Source: Enterobacter ludwigii
Lineage (GTDB): Bacteria > Pseudomonadota > Gammaproteobacteria > Enterobacterales > Enterobacteriaceae
Reading direction: 5' to 3'
Length of the DNA: 64,000 bases
NCBI GenBank assembly: GCA_023023105.1
Contig: CP083824.1
Span: forward strand, 1,054,001 to 1,118,000
Position numbers and translations under genes: made by a program. How positions within the stretch are numbered: position 1 is the stretch's first letter; each line of letters begins with the position of its first letter. The notes below the pieces were generated by a model, which was not told the DNA's origin, searched no databases, and worked only from the letters and a program-made list of their open reading frames with translations. Shown here one piece after another: positions 13,594-23,388 of this stretch.

Positions 13594-15465
13594 ATGATGG
13601 ACAGCTTACGCACGGCTGCTAACAGTCTCGTGCTCAAGATTATTTTCGGTATCATTATCGTGTCGTTCATATTGACCGGCGTGAGCAGTTACCTTATTGG
13701 CGGTGGCGCAAACTATGCCGCAAAAGTGAATGGCCAGGAAATCAGCCGTGGTCAGTTCGAGAATGCTTTTGCCGGTGAACGTAACCGTATGCAGCAACAG
13801 CTGGGCGACCAATTCTCTGAACTGGCGGCGAACGAAGGGTATATGAAGACCCTGCGCCAACAGACACTGAACCGTCTTATCGACGAAGCGCTGCTGGATC
13901 AGTATGCAAAAAAACTGGGTTTGGGCATCAGTGATGAGCAGGTGAAAAAAGCCATCTTCTCTACACAAGCCTTCCAGTCTAACGGCAAATTCGACAACGC
14001 ACGTTACAACAGCATCGTCAACCAGATGGGGATGACGGCCGATCAGTACGCTCAGGCGCTGCGTAACCAGCTAACCACCCAGCAGCTCATCAATGCCGTC
14101 GTGGGTACCGATTTCATGCTCAAAGGTGAAACGGATGAACTGGCAGCATTAGTGTCGCAGCAGCGCGTTGTACGTGAAGCGACCATTGATGTGAATGCCC
14201 TGGCCGCGAAACAGCAGGTGAGCGACGCTGACGTTAATGCCTGGTACGAGCAGAATAAGAATTCCTTTATTTCTCCGGAGCAGTTCCGTGTGAGCTACAT
14301 CAAGCTGGATGCTGCAGCGTTGCAGGAAACTGCGTCAGATGCGGAAATCCAGTCTTATTACGATCAGCATCAGGATCAGTTCACTCAGCCGCAGCGTAAC
14401 CGCTACAGCGTGATCCAGACTAAAACGGAAGCAGATGCTAAGGCGGTTCTGGACGAACTGAGCAAAGGTGCTGATTTCGCCACCGTCGCGAAAGCGAAAT
14501 CCACCGATATTATCTCCGCGAAAAACGGCGGTGATATGGGCTGGCTGGAAGATGCAACGACCCCTGATGAGTTGAAAAATGCCGGTCTGAAAGACAAAGG
14601 CCAGCTCTCTGGCGTAATCAAGTCTTCCGTTGGTTTCCTGGTCGCGCGTCTGGACGATATTATCCCTGCGAAAACCAAACCACTGACTGAGGTTCGCGAT
14701 GATATCGCGGCGAAAGTGAAGCAAGAGAAAGCGCTGGATGCCTACTACGCGCTGCAGCAGAAAGTGAGCGATGCCGCCAGCAACGACAACGAGTCTCTGG
14801 CTGGTGCAGAGCAGGCGGCTGGTGTGAAAGCGGTTGAGACGGGCTGGTTTGGACGTGACAACCTGCCGGAAGAGCTGAACTTCAAACCGGTTTCTGATGC
14901 CATCTTCAACGGTGGTCTGGTGGGCGAGAATGGCACCCCTGGCAGTAACTCTGACATCATTACCGTTGACGGCGATCGTGCATTCGTTCTGCGTGTCAGC
15001 GAGCACAAACCAGAAGCGATTAAACCGTTGACGGAAGTGAAGGATCAGATTGTCGCCCAGGTTAAGCACAACAAAGCGGAACAGCAGGCGAAACTGGATG
15101 CTGAGAAGATTCTGGTTGATCTGAAAGCAGGCAAACAGGACGCGCTGAAAGCCGCTGGCCTGAGCTTCGGTGAGGCGAAAACGTTGAGCCGTACCGGTCA
15201 GGATCCAATCAGCCAGGCTGCGTTTGGTCTCTCCCTGCCAGCAAAAGACAAACCGAGCTTCGGTACCACAACGGATATGCAGGGCAATGTGGTTCTGCTG
15301 GCGCTGGATGAAGTGAAAGCCGGCACGATGCCAGAAGCGCAGAAGAAAGCGATGGTTCAGGGGATTACTCAGAACAACGCCCAGATTGCTTTCGAGGCGA
15401 TGATGAGCAACCTGCGTAAAGAAGCCAAGATTAAGCTGGGCGATGTGATGACTCAGCAGCAATAA
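13594..15465 (+). CDS. ppiD: periplasmic chaperone / inactive parvulin-like protein PpiD
   Basis: PpiD is an inner-membrane-anchored periplasmic chaperone that contacts SecYEG and assists newly translocated proteins. The start at 13594 (MMDSLRTAANSLVLKIIF) gives 623 residues, the E. coli length; a longer in-frame start at 13480 is not supported by the family. A single transmembrane helix lies at about residues 16-34. A SurA-like N-terminal region follows, then a parvulin domain at about 265-355 and a C-terminal SurA-like part. The parvulin domain has little or no isomerase activity in E. coli. A UUCG-type terminator hairpin follows. Confidence 0.97.
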   Translation: MMDSLRTAANSLVLKIIFGIIIVSFILTGVSSYLIGGGANYAAKVNGQEISRGQFENAFAGERNRMQQQLGDQFSELAANEGYMKTLRQQTLNRLIDEALLDQYAKKLGLGISDEQVKKAIFSTQAFQSNGKFDNARYNSIVNQMGMTADQYAQALRNQLTTQQLINAVVGTDFMLKGETDELAALVSQQRVVREATIDVNALAAKQQVSDADVNAWYEQNKNSFISPEQFRVSYIKLDAAALQETASDAEIQSYYDQHQDQFTQPQRNRYSVIQTKTEADAKAVLDELSKGADFATVAKAKSTDIISAKNGGDMGWLEDATTPDELKNAGLKDKGQLSGVIKSSVGFLVARLDDIIPAKTKPLTEVRDDIAAKVKQEKALDAYYALQQKVSDAASNDNESLAGAEQAAGVKAVETGWFGRDNLPEELNFKPVSDAIFNGGLVGENGTPGSNSDIITVDGDRAFVLRVSEHKPEAIKPLTEVKDQIVAQVKHNKAEQQAKLDAEKILVDLKAGKQDALKAAGLSFGEAKTLSRTGQDPISQAAFGLSLPAKDKPSFGTTTDMQGNVVLLALDEVKAGTMPEAQKKAMVQGITQNNAQIAFEAMMSNLRKEAKIKLGDVMTQQQ

Positions 15466-15493
15466 TTACGTAACTGCTCGCAGATTTTCGTAA

Positions 15494-15982
<489 letters not shown>

Positions 15983-16081
15983 ATAAGCAATTTCTTGCAC
16001 TGCTGCAAAAATTTGCCAGGATAATGAGGTCATACCAGTTGTGACCTCTAATCCTATAACAACACTAAAGGCTATTGCGCT

Positions 16082-16480
16082 ATGCAGACAAAAATCAAAG
16101 TTCGCGGTTTCCATCTTGATGTATACCAGCATGTCAATAACGCCCGCTATCTTGAGTTTCTTGAGGAGGCTCGCTGGGACGGTCTGGAAAACAGCGAAAG
16201 TTTTCAATGGCTGACTGCGCATAACATCGCGTTCGTGGTCGTCAATATTAATATTAACTACCGCCGTCCTGCCGTACTGGGGGATGTGCTGACTGTCACC
16301 AGCCAGGTACAGCAGCTAAATGGGAAGAGTGGCGTGTTAAGTCAGGTAGTGACGCTGGATCCCGAAGGACAGGTGGTGGCTGATGCTCTCATTACCTTTG
16401 TCTGTATTGATCTTAAAACCCAGAAAGCGCTGCCGCTGGAAGGAGAGTTGCGTGAAAAGCTGGAGCAGATGATCGTGTAG
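16082..16480 (+). CDS. fadM: long-chain acyl-CoA thioesterase FadM
   Basis: FadM (TesC, YbaW) hydrolyses long-chain acyl-CoA, with preference for beta-oxidation intermediates such as 3,5-tetradecadienoyl-CoA in E. coli. The 132-residue product is a single hot-dog domain of the 4HBT family. The active-site motif LDVYQHVNNARYLEF, with Asp14 and the HVNN segment, sits near the N terminus, and ININYRRPAVLGD follows. In E. coli it is controlled by FadR; I did not locate a FadR site. It converges with queC across a long inverted repeat. Confidence 0.94.
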   Translation: MQTKIKVRGFHLDVYQHVNNARYLEFLEEARWDGLENSESFQWLTAHNIAFVVVNININYRRPAVLGDVLTVTSQVQQLNGKSGVLSQVVTLDPEGQVVADALITFVCIDLKTQKALPLEGELREKLEQMIV

Positions 16481-16493
16481 GGTTTTTTTCCAG

Positions 16494-16536
16494 TTCACCT
16501 GTGCTGTCGACGCTCATTCGTCGACAGCACGGTGAA
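16494..16536. repeat. long inverted repeat between fadM and queC
   Basis: Two perfectly complementary 12-base arms (GTGCTGTCGACG and CGTCGACAGCAC) extend outward by a further six pairs (TTCACC/GGTGAA) after a single bulged T, with a loop of six bases (CTCATT). It lies between two convergent genes. No T-run follows on either strand, so it is not a canonical intrinsic terminator, although it could block read-through or protect both 3' ends. Confidence 0.8.
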
Positions 16537-16542
16537 GTAACT

Positions 16543-17238
16543 CTATTTCAGTCCGGTTTTTTTCTGCATCGCGGCCATTACGCCGGCCTTATCGGCCAGG
16601 TAGTGATTAAGCCCGTTAGCGCGCAGGTTGCAGGCAGCGCACTGACCGCAACCATCGCCTTTGATACCGTTATAGCAGGTGAGGGTTTCACTGCGAACCA
16701 GGTCCAGTTTGCCCCAGTAGTCCGCCAGTGCCCAGGTCTCTGCTTTATTCAGCCACATCAGTGGTGTTTCAAAGCGCGTCTCTTTCGCCATCCCAAGATT
16801 GACCGCGTGGTTTAGTGCCTTCACGAACTCGTCACGGCAGTCCGGGTAGCCAGAGAAGTCGGTCTCACATACGCCGGTGATCACCGCTTCGGCTTGCACC
16901 TGGTAAGCATAAATCGCCGTCAGGGTCAGAAAAAGAATATTACGGCCAGGAACAAAGGTATTTGGGATACCGCTGGCGTCAGGTACATAGTCAGGTACAG
17001 GAATACTGTCGCGTGTGAGGCTACTGACGGCGAGTTCATTTAACAGCGTAACGTCCAGCACCTTGTGCGCGCGTGCGCCCAGTTTCAGAGCCAGTTCACG
17101 CGCAACGTCGATTTCAGCGCGATGGCGTTGACCGTAATCGAAAGTGACACAGTGAACTTCATCATACTGATGAAGGGCCTGAACCAGGCAGGTAGTAGAA
17201 TCTTGTCCTCCGCTGAACACGACGACGGCACGTTTCAT
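16543..17238 (-). CDS. queC: 7-cyano-7-deazaguanine synthase QueC
   Basis: QueC converts 7-carboxy-7-deazaguanine to preQ0 with ATP and ammonia, in the pathway to queuosine in tRNA. The 231-residue product opens with the pyrophosphatase loop [12 protein letters not shown] (residues 6-17) and ends with a zinc site made by a Cys near 188 and the cluster CGQCAAC. The conserved EIDVARELA and [10 protein letters not shown] segments are present. It is transcribed from 17238 toward the convergent fadM. Its upstream neighbour ybaE is on the same strand, separated by 65 bases. Confidence 0.97.
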   Translation of the reverse strand: MKRAVVVFSGGQDSTTCLVQALHQYDEVHCVTFDYGQRHRAEIDVARELALKLGARAHKVLDVTLLNELAVSSLTRDSIPVPDYVPDASGIPNTFVPGRNILFLTLTAIYAYQVQAEAVITGVCETDFSGYPDCRDEFVKALNHAVNLGMAKETRFETPLMWLNKAETWALADYWGKLDLVRSETLTCYNGIKGDGCGQCAACNLRANGLNHYLADKAGVMAAMQKKTGLK

Positions 17239-17303
17239 AAATCATCTCGATAGTTACGATAAAACGTTATGTTACCGCCTGACCACGACGGCGACCAGCT
17301 TCT

Positions 17304-19004
17304 TCACGATTTGGGGGCGGGCAGCCAGGCTTCGGTAAAATCAAACCAGCCGCGAGTGTTGAGCCGAATACCGTTGACCCCTGGCGGGGCGCTGATCTGG
17401 TATTGATAGTTGAACAGTGGCGTTAGTACAGCTTTTTCCATGAGCTGTGAGAAAATGGCTTTGAGCCCGGCATGTCTGGCCTGTTCGTCGGTCTGGGTCT
17501 GTACGGCGTCCAGAGTGGCCTGCAGATGGGCAAATTGCGGCGCGTTCAGCAGGTGTGCCCATAAGACGTCACAGCGCAGCCATTGTTCAAGCGTATATTC
17601 CGGCGCTTCGCCAATCAGTCTGTCCCCCATCATGATGTCAGCATCAGCAAGATTTTGGCATCCGTCCCAGGTTTTCGCATCGTAAAAGATGACCGTAAGC
17701 TCACAGCCCTGTTGCGCAAGATACAGTTTTAGTTGGCTTGCCATCGTATGTAACTCGACGGGCAAATGGTAAGCCAGTATTAATTTTTCCGGCAGAGGTA
17801 CATTCGTTAATTCAGGCCACTTTGGGATCGTCCAGCCGGGGAGTAACTCCTCTGTCGGGGTAATCAACCCTTCATCCAGTGGAAGCGTATGCAGAAGCGT
17901 TGAGAGATGGATGATATTGATGAGCCGCCGAGCCTGCATTTCACTCAGGCGCGGGCTTTGCTTCAGGGTGAGATAACAAAAACCCAGACTGGTGCTGTTA
18001 GTGACCAGACGCAGGCGCTCCAGTTCATCCGGCTCGCCAATGGCGATCTGCACCGGATGGCGACAGCTGGTACCTAACCCATAGTCAAACAGCGACGGTG
18101 TTATCCAGTATTCGATAGCTTTAAGCAATGGATGGCTGAGATGGTACTGTTCGTGGCTTTCAAGGCGCACCAGGTCGGGGTCGTACACGCTGAGTCTGAA
18201 GGGGCCGCTACCCGTCATCGGCTGGTCGGGATGCGCAAGCCGGCTACAGTAGGTTGTCAACCGGTGCGCCAGCCAGAAGTCCGGTTGATGCAGGATAAAG
18301 GTCAGGCACTGGGGATGGGTGACTTCAATATGTAAGACGCTCTGGAACAACTTACGCAAGGAAGGCAGGGCAAGCAGTGCCATCAGGCTTTGTTGAAGCT
18401 GCATGGTTTCGACCTTATCACCGTTATGCCAGTGTAGCGTTGAGCGAATATAAAAATGCCAGCGCAAACCGTCCTCTGACACTTCCCAGTGATGGGCAAG
18501 ATCGCCAGCTGGTTCACTGCTGTTGCCGTGAAAGCGTGTTAACCCGGAAAAAACCTGTCCTGCCAGGTGCTGTTCTGCCCGGCCGGGTAAAAAACCCGGA
18601 TGAAGGGGATCCAGTGAGCGGTAATAGGGAATGCGCAGCGTCGGCGTATCGTTTTGCCACTGTCCGCCTAAGAACGGATGCAGCAATGAACGTAACTCTT
18701 GTGGCGCAAGCTGGGCCAGCTCAAGCGCATTGTGCTGCTGTCCATGCTTCAGAGCCTCTTCCATCATCGCATTGCGCAGTGACTCCGGGGTGACATGGAA
18801 CGTCAGTTCACCGCGCTTTCCGCGACCAGACTGCGCACGCCAGGTAAGCCATCCCGCGTCATGAGCCTGACGCAGCAGCGTTCGAACATGTCTTTCACTA
18901 CAGAAACAGCGGGTGGCCAGTTCGCTGATGGTGACGTGTTGTGTCGCGCCAGCGGAAGGCTGCCACAAACGGTGATACTGGTTGAGTCGGTTGAGCTGGC
19001 GCAT
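17304..19004 (-). CDS. ybaE: SgrR-family transcriptional regulator YbaE
   Basis: A 566-residue protein of the SgrR/YbaE family, which fuses a DNA-binding domain to a periplasmic-solute-binding-like domain but lacks a signal peptide. The N-terminal winged helix lies in about residues 1-115 (ISELATRCFCSERHVRTLL is the helix-turn-helix). The extracellular-solute-binding type 5 domain covers about residues 160-560 and probably senses a small ligand in the cytoplasm. SgrR itself senses sugar-phosphate stress; the ligand and targets of YbaE are not established. It is divergent from cof, with 101 bases between them. Confidence 0.9.
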   Translation of the reverse strand: MRQLNRLNQYHRLWQPSAGATQHVTISELATRCFCSERHVRTLLRQAHDAGWLTWRAQSGRGKRGELTFHVTPESLRNAMMEEALKHGQQHNALELAQLAPQELRSLLHPFLGGQWQNDTPTLRIPYYRSLDPLHPGFLPGRAEQHLAGQVFSGLTRFHGNSSEPAGDLAHHWEVSEDGLRWHFYIRSTLHWHNGDKVETMQLQQSLMALLALPSLRKLFQSVLHIEVTHPQCLTFILHQPDFWLAHRLTTYCSRLAHPDQPMTGSGPFRLSVYDPDLVRLESHEQYHLSHPLLKAIEYWITPSLFDYGLGTSCRHPVQIAIGEPDELERLRLVTNSTSLGFCYLTLKQSPRLSEMQARRLINIIHLSTLLHTLPLDEGLITPTEELLPGWTIPKWPELTNVPLPEKLILAYHLPVELHTMASQLKLYLAQQGCELTVIFYDAKTWDGCQNLADADIMMGDRLIGEAPEYTLEQWLRCDVLWAHLLNAPQFAHLQATLDAVQTQTDEQARHAGLKAIFSQLMEKAVLTPLFNYQYQISAPPGVNGIRLNTRGWFDFTEAWLPAPKS

Positions 19005-19105
19005 GAGAAACCCGGAACAATATTTGTCATCTATTCACTATTACTTCCGTATATCTCACGTAATACTGAAGCACAAGTTAACCGCATCACACTTCAGGAG
19101 TAATC

Positions 19106-19924
19106 ATGGCTCGGCTCGCTGCATTTGATATGGACGGTACGCTGTTAATGCCGGATCACCGTTTAGGGGAGAAAACCCTGAATACGCTGAAGCGTCTGCA
19201 CGAGTGTGATGTCACTCTGACGTTTGCCACCGGTCGCCATGTGCTGGAGATGCGCCATTTACTGGGGGCGTTTTCCCTGGACGCTTTTCTGATCACGGGC
19301 AACGGGACGCGCATTCATTCCGTGGAAGGGGACGTTCTGCACCGTCAGGATCTTAACCCGGAAGTGGCGGATATCGTGCTACACAGTACCTGGGATACGC
19401 AGGCCAGCCTCCATGTTTTTAACGATAACGGCTGGTTTACCGGGCGTGAAATACCGGAGCTGTTGCATGCGCATGTCTACAGCGGTTTTAAATATCAGCT
19501 TATCGATCTGCGTCGGATCCCTGCCCATGCGGTGACCAAAATCTGTTTTTGTGGCGATCATGACGATCTCTGTCGCTTGCGCATTCAGTTAAATGAGTCT
19601 CTGGGAGACAAGGCGCACCTGACCTTCTCGGCGGTGGATTGCCTGGAAGTGCTCCCCGTTGGCTGTAACAAAGGTTCTGCCCTGGCGGTACTGAGTGACC
19701 ACCTGGGCTTCACACTGCAGGATTGTATGGCGTTTGGCGATGCCATGAATGACCGCGAGATGCTGGGCAGCGTAGGTCGCGGTTTGATAATGGGGAATGC
19801 GATGCCGCAGCTAATTGCAGAACTTCCTCATCTGCCTGTTATCGGGCATTGCGGTAACGAAGCGGTGTCCCATTTTTTGACGCATTGGCTGGACAACAAC
19901 AACCTCCCATATTCCCCCGAATAG
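19106..19924 (+). CDS. cof: HAD-family HMP-PP phosphatase Cof
   Basis: Cof is a class IIB haloacid-dehalogenase phosphatase. In E. coli it hydrolyses HMP-pyrophosphate, an intermediate of thiamine synthesis, and other phosphates. The 272-residue product opens with motif I, FDMDGTLL (nucleophile Asp8, acid Asp10). The long alpha/beta cap is in the middle, and motif IV is [10 protein letters not shown]. The start at 19106 follows AGGAG. A strong bidirectional terminator with a UUCG loop follows and serves the convergent desulfhydrase gene as well. Confidence 0.94.
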   Translation: MARLAAFDMDGTLLMPDHRLGEKTLNTLKRLHECDVTLTFATGRHVLEMRHLLGAFSLDAFLITGNGTRIHSVEGDVLHRQDLNPEVADIVLHSTWDTQASLHVFNDNGWFTGREIPELLHAHVYSGFKYQLIDLRRIPAHAVTKICFCGDHDDLCRLRIQLNESLGDKAHLTFSAVDCLEVLPVGCNKGSALAVLSDHLGFTLQDCMAFGDAMNDREMLGSVGRGLIMGNAMPQLIAELPHLPVIGHCGNEAVSHFLTHWLDNNNLPYSPE

Positions 19925-19939
19925 TGAGACCCTTCCAGC

Positions 19940-19967
19940 AAGCCAGACTTCGGTCTGGCTTTTTTTA
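19940..19967. terminator. bidirectional terminator between cof and cdsH
   Basis: AAGCCAGAC pairs with GTCTGGCTT around the very stable TTCG loop, with a T-run on the plus strand and an A-rich flank on the other side. It lies between convergent genes and can serve both. Confidence 0.9.
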
Positions 19968-21011
19968 TTTCACCAGCTGTGCAATTTGCGCTTTCCAGGG
20001 CTCAATATCGCCGATATTTGCCTGCACCCATTGCGCATTGTAATAGGTCTCAAGGTAGCGCTCGCCGCTGTCGCAGAGCAGGGTGACGATGGATCCTGTT
20101 CGACCCTCTTCACGCATGCGTACCGCTAGCTGCAGGGCTCCCCACATATTGGTCCCGGTAGAAGCGCCGACTTTGCGGCCAAGCTGGGTCTCCAGCCAGT
20201 GCGCGGTGGCGACACTTGCGGCATCCGGCACGCGCAACATCTCATCCACCACATCCGGGATGAACGACGGTTCCACGCGTGGGCGGCCAATCCCTTCAAT
20301 TTTACTGCCCACCGGGCTGCGCAGGCCGATATCGCGGTTCTGCCAGTAGTCGAGGAACACGGAGTTTTGCGGATCAACCACCATTAGTTGGGTGTCGTAG
20401 CCCTGGCAGCGGATATAACGCCCGATGGTGGCGGAGGTGCCGCCCGTCCCGGCGCTCATCACAATGTATGAGGGAACGGGATGCGGCTCGTGGGACATCT
20501 GACGGAAAATACTGTCGGCGATATTGTTATTACCGCGCCAGTCGGTGGCTCGTTCCGCAAAGGTGAACTGATCCATGTAGTGGCCGTTCAGCTCGCGTGC
20601 CAGCATTTCAGATGCCGCGTAGATTTCACAGGCGCTTTCCACAAAGTGGCATCGTCCGCCGTAGAATTCGATCTGTTCAATTTTACGTTTCGCCGTGCAG
20701 GAAGGCATCACGGCGATGAAGGGTAAACCCAGCAGGCGGGCAAAATAGGCTTCAGACACCGCCGTTGAACCGGATGAGGATTCAATGATGGTGGTACCTT
20801 CTTTAATCCAGCCGTTACATAAACCGTATAAAAACAGTGAACGCGCCAGGCGATGCTTCAGGCTACCGGTAGGATGGGTGCTTTCATCTTTCAGATAGAG
20901 CTGAATACCGTCAAATCCCGGCAGGGAAAGTCGAATCAGGTGCGTATCCGCCGAGCGCTGATAGTCGGCATTGATTTCGCTGATGGCATGTTTAACCCAG
21001 GAGCTATTCAT
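19965..21011 (-). CDS. cdsH: PLP-dependent cysteine desulfhydrase-like protein (CdsH/CcdA type)
   Basis: A 348-residue fold-type II PLP enzyme of the cysteine synthase superfamily. The PLP lysine is Lys52 in HPTGSLKHR, the substrate loop is SSSGSTAVS, and the phosphate-binding loop is [10 protein letters not shown] near 195. E. coli lacks a gene here, but Salmonella carries CdsH and Pantoea CcdA next to an Lrp-type regulator. Those enzymes degrade cysteine to pyruvate, ammonia and sulfide and protect against excess cysteine. The divergent decR 115 bases away supports the same role. Assignment by family and context; cysteine synthase-like activity cannot be excluded. Confidence 0.8.
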   Translation of the reverse strand: MNSSWVKHAISEINADYQRSADTHLIRLSLPGFDGIQLYLKDESTHPTGSLKHRLARSLFLYGLCNGWIKEGTTIIESSSGSTAVSEAYFARLLGLPFIAVMPSCTAKRKIEQIEFYGGRCHFVESACEIYAASEMLARELNGHYMDQFTFAERATDWRGNNNIADSIFRQMSHEPHPVPSYIVMSAGTGGTSATIGRYIRCQGYDTQLMVVDPQNSVFLDYWQNRDIGLRSPVGSKIEGIGRPRVEPSFIPDVVDEMLRVPDAASVATAHWLETQLGRKVGASTGTNMWGALQLAVRMREEGRTGSIVTLLCDSGERYLETYYNAQWVQANIGDIEPWKAQIAQLVK

Positions 21012-21099
21012 CGTAGTTATCCGTTTGTCATTTTGTGCCCAGCATAGCGAAAAGCACAGAAAAAATTGTTGCTATCTGGCCTTTAAAATAGAATGAAGG

Positions 21100-21114
21100 G
21101 AGAAAAATTTTCTC
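21100..21114. promoter_or_regulatory. candidate DecR (Lrp-type) operator
   Basis: A perfect 15-base palindrome, GAGAAAAATTTTCTC, lies in the divergent cdsH/decR spacer, 13 bases before the decR start. Its form resembles the 15-base Lrp/AsnC consensus (YAGHAWATTWTDCTR). Binding by DecR is an inference from position and family. Confidence 0.5.
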
Positions 21115-21126
21115 TGTGAGGTGGGT

Positions 21127-21585
21127 ATGCTAGATAAAATTGACCGCAAGCTTCTTTCACTGCTGCAAAGTGACTGTACCCTCTCTTTGCAGGCGCTGGC
21201 AGATGCCGTTAATCTGACCACCACACCGTGCTGGAAGCGCCTCAAGAAGCTTGAAGATGACGGCATTCTTCTGGGACGCGTCGCGTTATTAGATCCCGAA
21301 AAACTGGGGCTTGGGTTAACGGCATTTGTGCTGATTAAAACCCAGCATCACAGCAGCGAGTGGTATTGCCGTTTTGTCACTCAGGTTTCTGACATGCCTG
21401 AGGTGCTCGGTTTCTGGCGTATGGCCGGAGAGTACGATTACCTGATGCGCGTTCAGGTAGCTGACATGAAGCGCTATGACGATTTTTACAAACGACTGGT
21501 GAACAGCGTGCCGGGCTTGTCGGACGTCACCTCGAGCTTCGCCATGGAACAGATTAAATACACCACAGCACTACCTATTGAATAA
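21127..21585 (+). CDS. decR: Lrp/AsnC-family regulator DecR
   Basis: DecR (YbaO) is an Lrp-family regulator that in E. coli activates cysteine detoxification in response to cysteine. The ATG at 21127 gives 152 residues, the E. coli length, and is preferred over the in-frame GTG at 21121. The N-terminal helix-turn-helix spans about residues 18-45 ([28 protein letters not shown]), followed by the RAM ligand-binding domain (residues 65-150). It is divergent from a cysteine desulfhydrase-like gene, its likely target, and is followed 30 bases later by mdlA. Confidence 0.93.
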   Translation: MLDKIDRKLLSLLQSDCTLSLQALADAVNLTTTPCWKRLKKLEDDGILLGRVALLDPEKLGLGLTAFVLIKTQHHSSEWYCRFVTQVSDMPEVLGFWRMAGEYDYLMRVQVADMKRYDDFYKRLVNSVPGLSDVTSSFAMEQIKYTTALPIE

Positions 21586-21615
21586 CTTCGTAAAATACCT
21601 TCAGGAACAAACCGC

Positions 21616-23388
21616 GTGCGATTATTTGCCCAATTAAGCTGGTACTTTCGTCGGGAGTGGCAACGCTACCTCGGTGCAGTAGCCCTGCTTATTATCATTG
21701 CCATTCTGCAGCTGATCCCGCCGAAGGTGGTGGGCTACGTCGTGGATGGCGTCACCGAACAGCATTACACCACCGCACGGGTGTTGATGTGGGTTGGCAC
21801 GCTTGTGCTGACGGCCGTCATTGTCTATCTGCTGCGCTACGTCTGGCGCGTGCTCCTTTTTGGCGCTTCCTATCAGCTGGCCGTTGAGCTGCGTGAAGAT
21901 TTTTACCGCCAGCTGAGCCGACAACACCCAGAGTTTTATCTGCGACATCGCACCGGGGATCTCATCGCACGCGCGACAAACGACGTCGATCGTGTGGTGT
22001 TCGCCGCAGGAGAAGGGGTGTTAACGCTGGTGGATTCTCTGGTCATGGGGTGCGCGGTCCTGATTGTGATGTCGACCCAGATCAGCTGGCAGCTCACCCT
22101 GCTGGCATTGTTGCCGATGCCGCTGATGGCACTGGCGATCAACCGTTTTGGTGAGCAACTGCATGAGCGCTTTAAGCTGGCGCAGGCGGCGTTCTCTTCA
22201 CTGAACGACCGTACGCAGGAGAGTATGACCAGCATCCGTATGATTAAAGCCTTTGGTCTGGAGGACCGGCAATCAGCACTGTTTGCCGCCGATGCCGCAG
22301 ACACGGGGGCGAAGAACATGCGCGTCGCGCGAATTGATGCGCGTTTTGACCCGACAATCTATGTCGCGATCGGTATGGCAAACCTGCTGGCTATTGGTGG
22401 GGGGAGCTGGATGGTGGTACAGGGCTCGTTAACCCTGGGACAATTGACCAGCTTTGCGATGTACCTGGGGCTGATGATTTGGCCGATGCTGGCATTGGCC
22501 TGGATGTTTAACATCGTGGAGCGCGGCAGCGCCGCCTACAGCCGTATTCGCGCCATGCTGGCCGAAGCACCGGTGGTGAATGACGGCAACCAAGCCGTAC
22601 CGGAAGGGCGCGGTGTCATAAATGTTGACGTCCGTAAGTTTGTTTATCCGCAAACGGAACATCCGGTACTGGAGAACGTTAGTTTTACGCTCAAGCCTGG
22701 TCAGATGTTGGGCATTTGTGGCCCAACAGGTTCTGGCAAAAGTACCGTGCTCTCACTGATTCAGCGCCACTTTGACGTCACGCAGGGCGATATTCGCTTC
22801 CATGATATTCCCCTGACGCAACTGCTGCTGGACGACTGGCGAGGTCGTCTGGCGGTCGTCAGCCAGACGCCGTTTTTATTTTCGGACACGGTAGCAAACA
22901 ATATCGCCCTCGGACGCCCGTCGGCGACGCAGGAAGAGATTGAACATGTGGCGCGTTTAGCCAGCGTACATGATGATATTTTGCGTCTGCCGCAGGGCTA
23001 CGAAACGGAGGTCGGGGAACGTGGCGTCATGTTGTCCGGAGGACAAAAGCAGCGAATCTCAATTGCCCGCGCGCTGCTTCTCAATGCCGAAATCCTGATT
23101 CTGGATGATGCGCTTTCCGCTGTGGATGGGCGTACCGAGCACCAGATCCTGCATAACCTGCGCCAGTGGGGCGACGGACGTACGGTGATTATCAGTGCCC
23201 ACCGTTTGTCGGCGTTGGCGGAAGCCAGCGAAATTTTAGTGTTGCAGCATGGGCACATTGCCCAGCGCGGGCAGCATGAAAAACTGGCTGAGCAATCGGG
23301 CTGGTATCGCGACATGTATCGTTATCAACAGCTTGAAGCGGCGCTGGATGATGCCCCGGAGCAGGATACGGAGGCCGCTAATGCGTAA
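21616..23388 (+). CDS. mdlA: multidrug-like ABC exporter half-transporter MdlA
   Basis: MdlA is an ABC exporter half (membrane domain plus ATPase) that pairs with MdlB; its substrate is not established. The GTG at 21616 gives 590 residues, as in E. coli. Six transmembrane helices occupy residues 15-310. The ATPase domain has Walker A GPTGSGKS (about residues 371-378), signature LSGGQKQR and Walker [12 protein letters not shown]. The residue after the Walker B Asp is Asp instead of the catalytic Glu, which marks this as the degenerate half of a heterodimer. The gene overlaps mdlB by 8 bases. Confidence 0.94.
   Translation: MRLFAQLSWYFRREWQRYLGAVALLIIIAILQLIPPKVVGYVVDGVTEQHYTTARVLMWVGTLVLTAVIVYLLRYVWRVLLFGASYQLAVELREDFYRQLSRQHPEFYLRHRTGDLIARATNDVDRVVFAAGEGVLTLVDSLVMGCAVLIVMSTQISWQLTLLALLPMPLMALAINRFGEQLHERFKLAQAAFSSLNDRTQESMTSIRMIKAFGLEDRQSALFAADAADTGAKNMRVARIDARFDPTIYVAIGMANLLAIGGGSWMVVQGSLTLGQLTSFAMYLGLMIWPMLALAWMFNIVERGSAAYSRIRAMLAEAPVVNDGNQAVPEGRGVINVDVRKFVYPQTEHPVLENVSFTLKPGQMLGICGPTGSGKSTVLSLIQRHFDVTQGDIRFHDIPLTQLLLDDWRGRLAVVSQTPFLFSDTVANNIALGRPSATQEEIEHVARLASVHDDILRLPQGYETEVGERGVMLSGGQKQRISIARALLLNAEILILDDALSAVDGRTEHQILHNLRQWGDGRTVIISAHRLSALAEASEILVLQHGHIAQRGQHEKLAEQSGWYRDMYRYQQLEAALDDAPEQDTEAANA

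Noticed and set aside
14335..15462. A 375-codon open frame antisense to ppiD, with similar long frames antisense to lon (10718-11725), tig (7139-7849) and cyoB (226-1146)
   Set aside because: These are shadows of well-supported genes; compositions are atypical and no family is recognisable.
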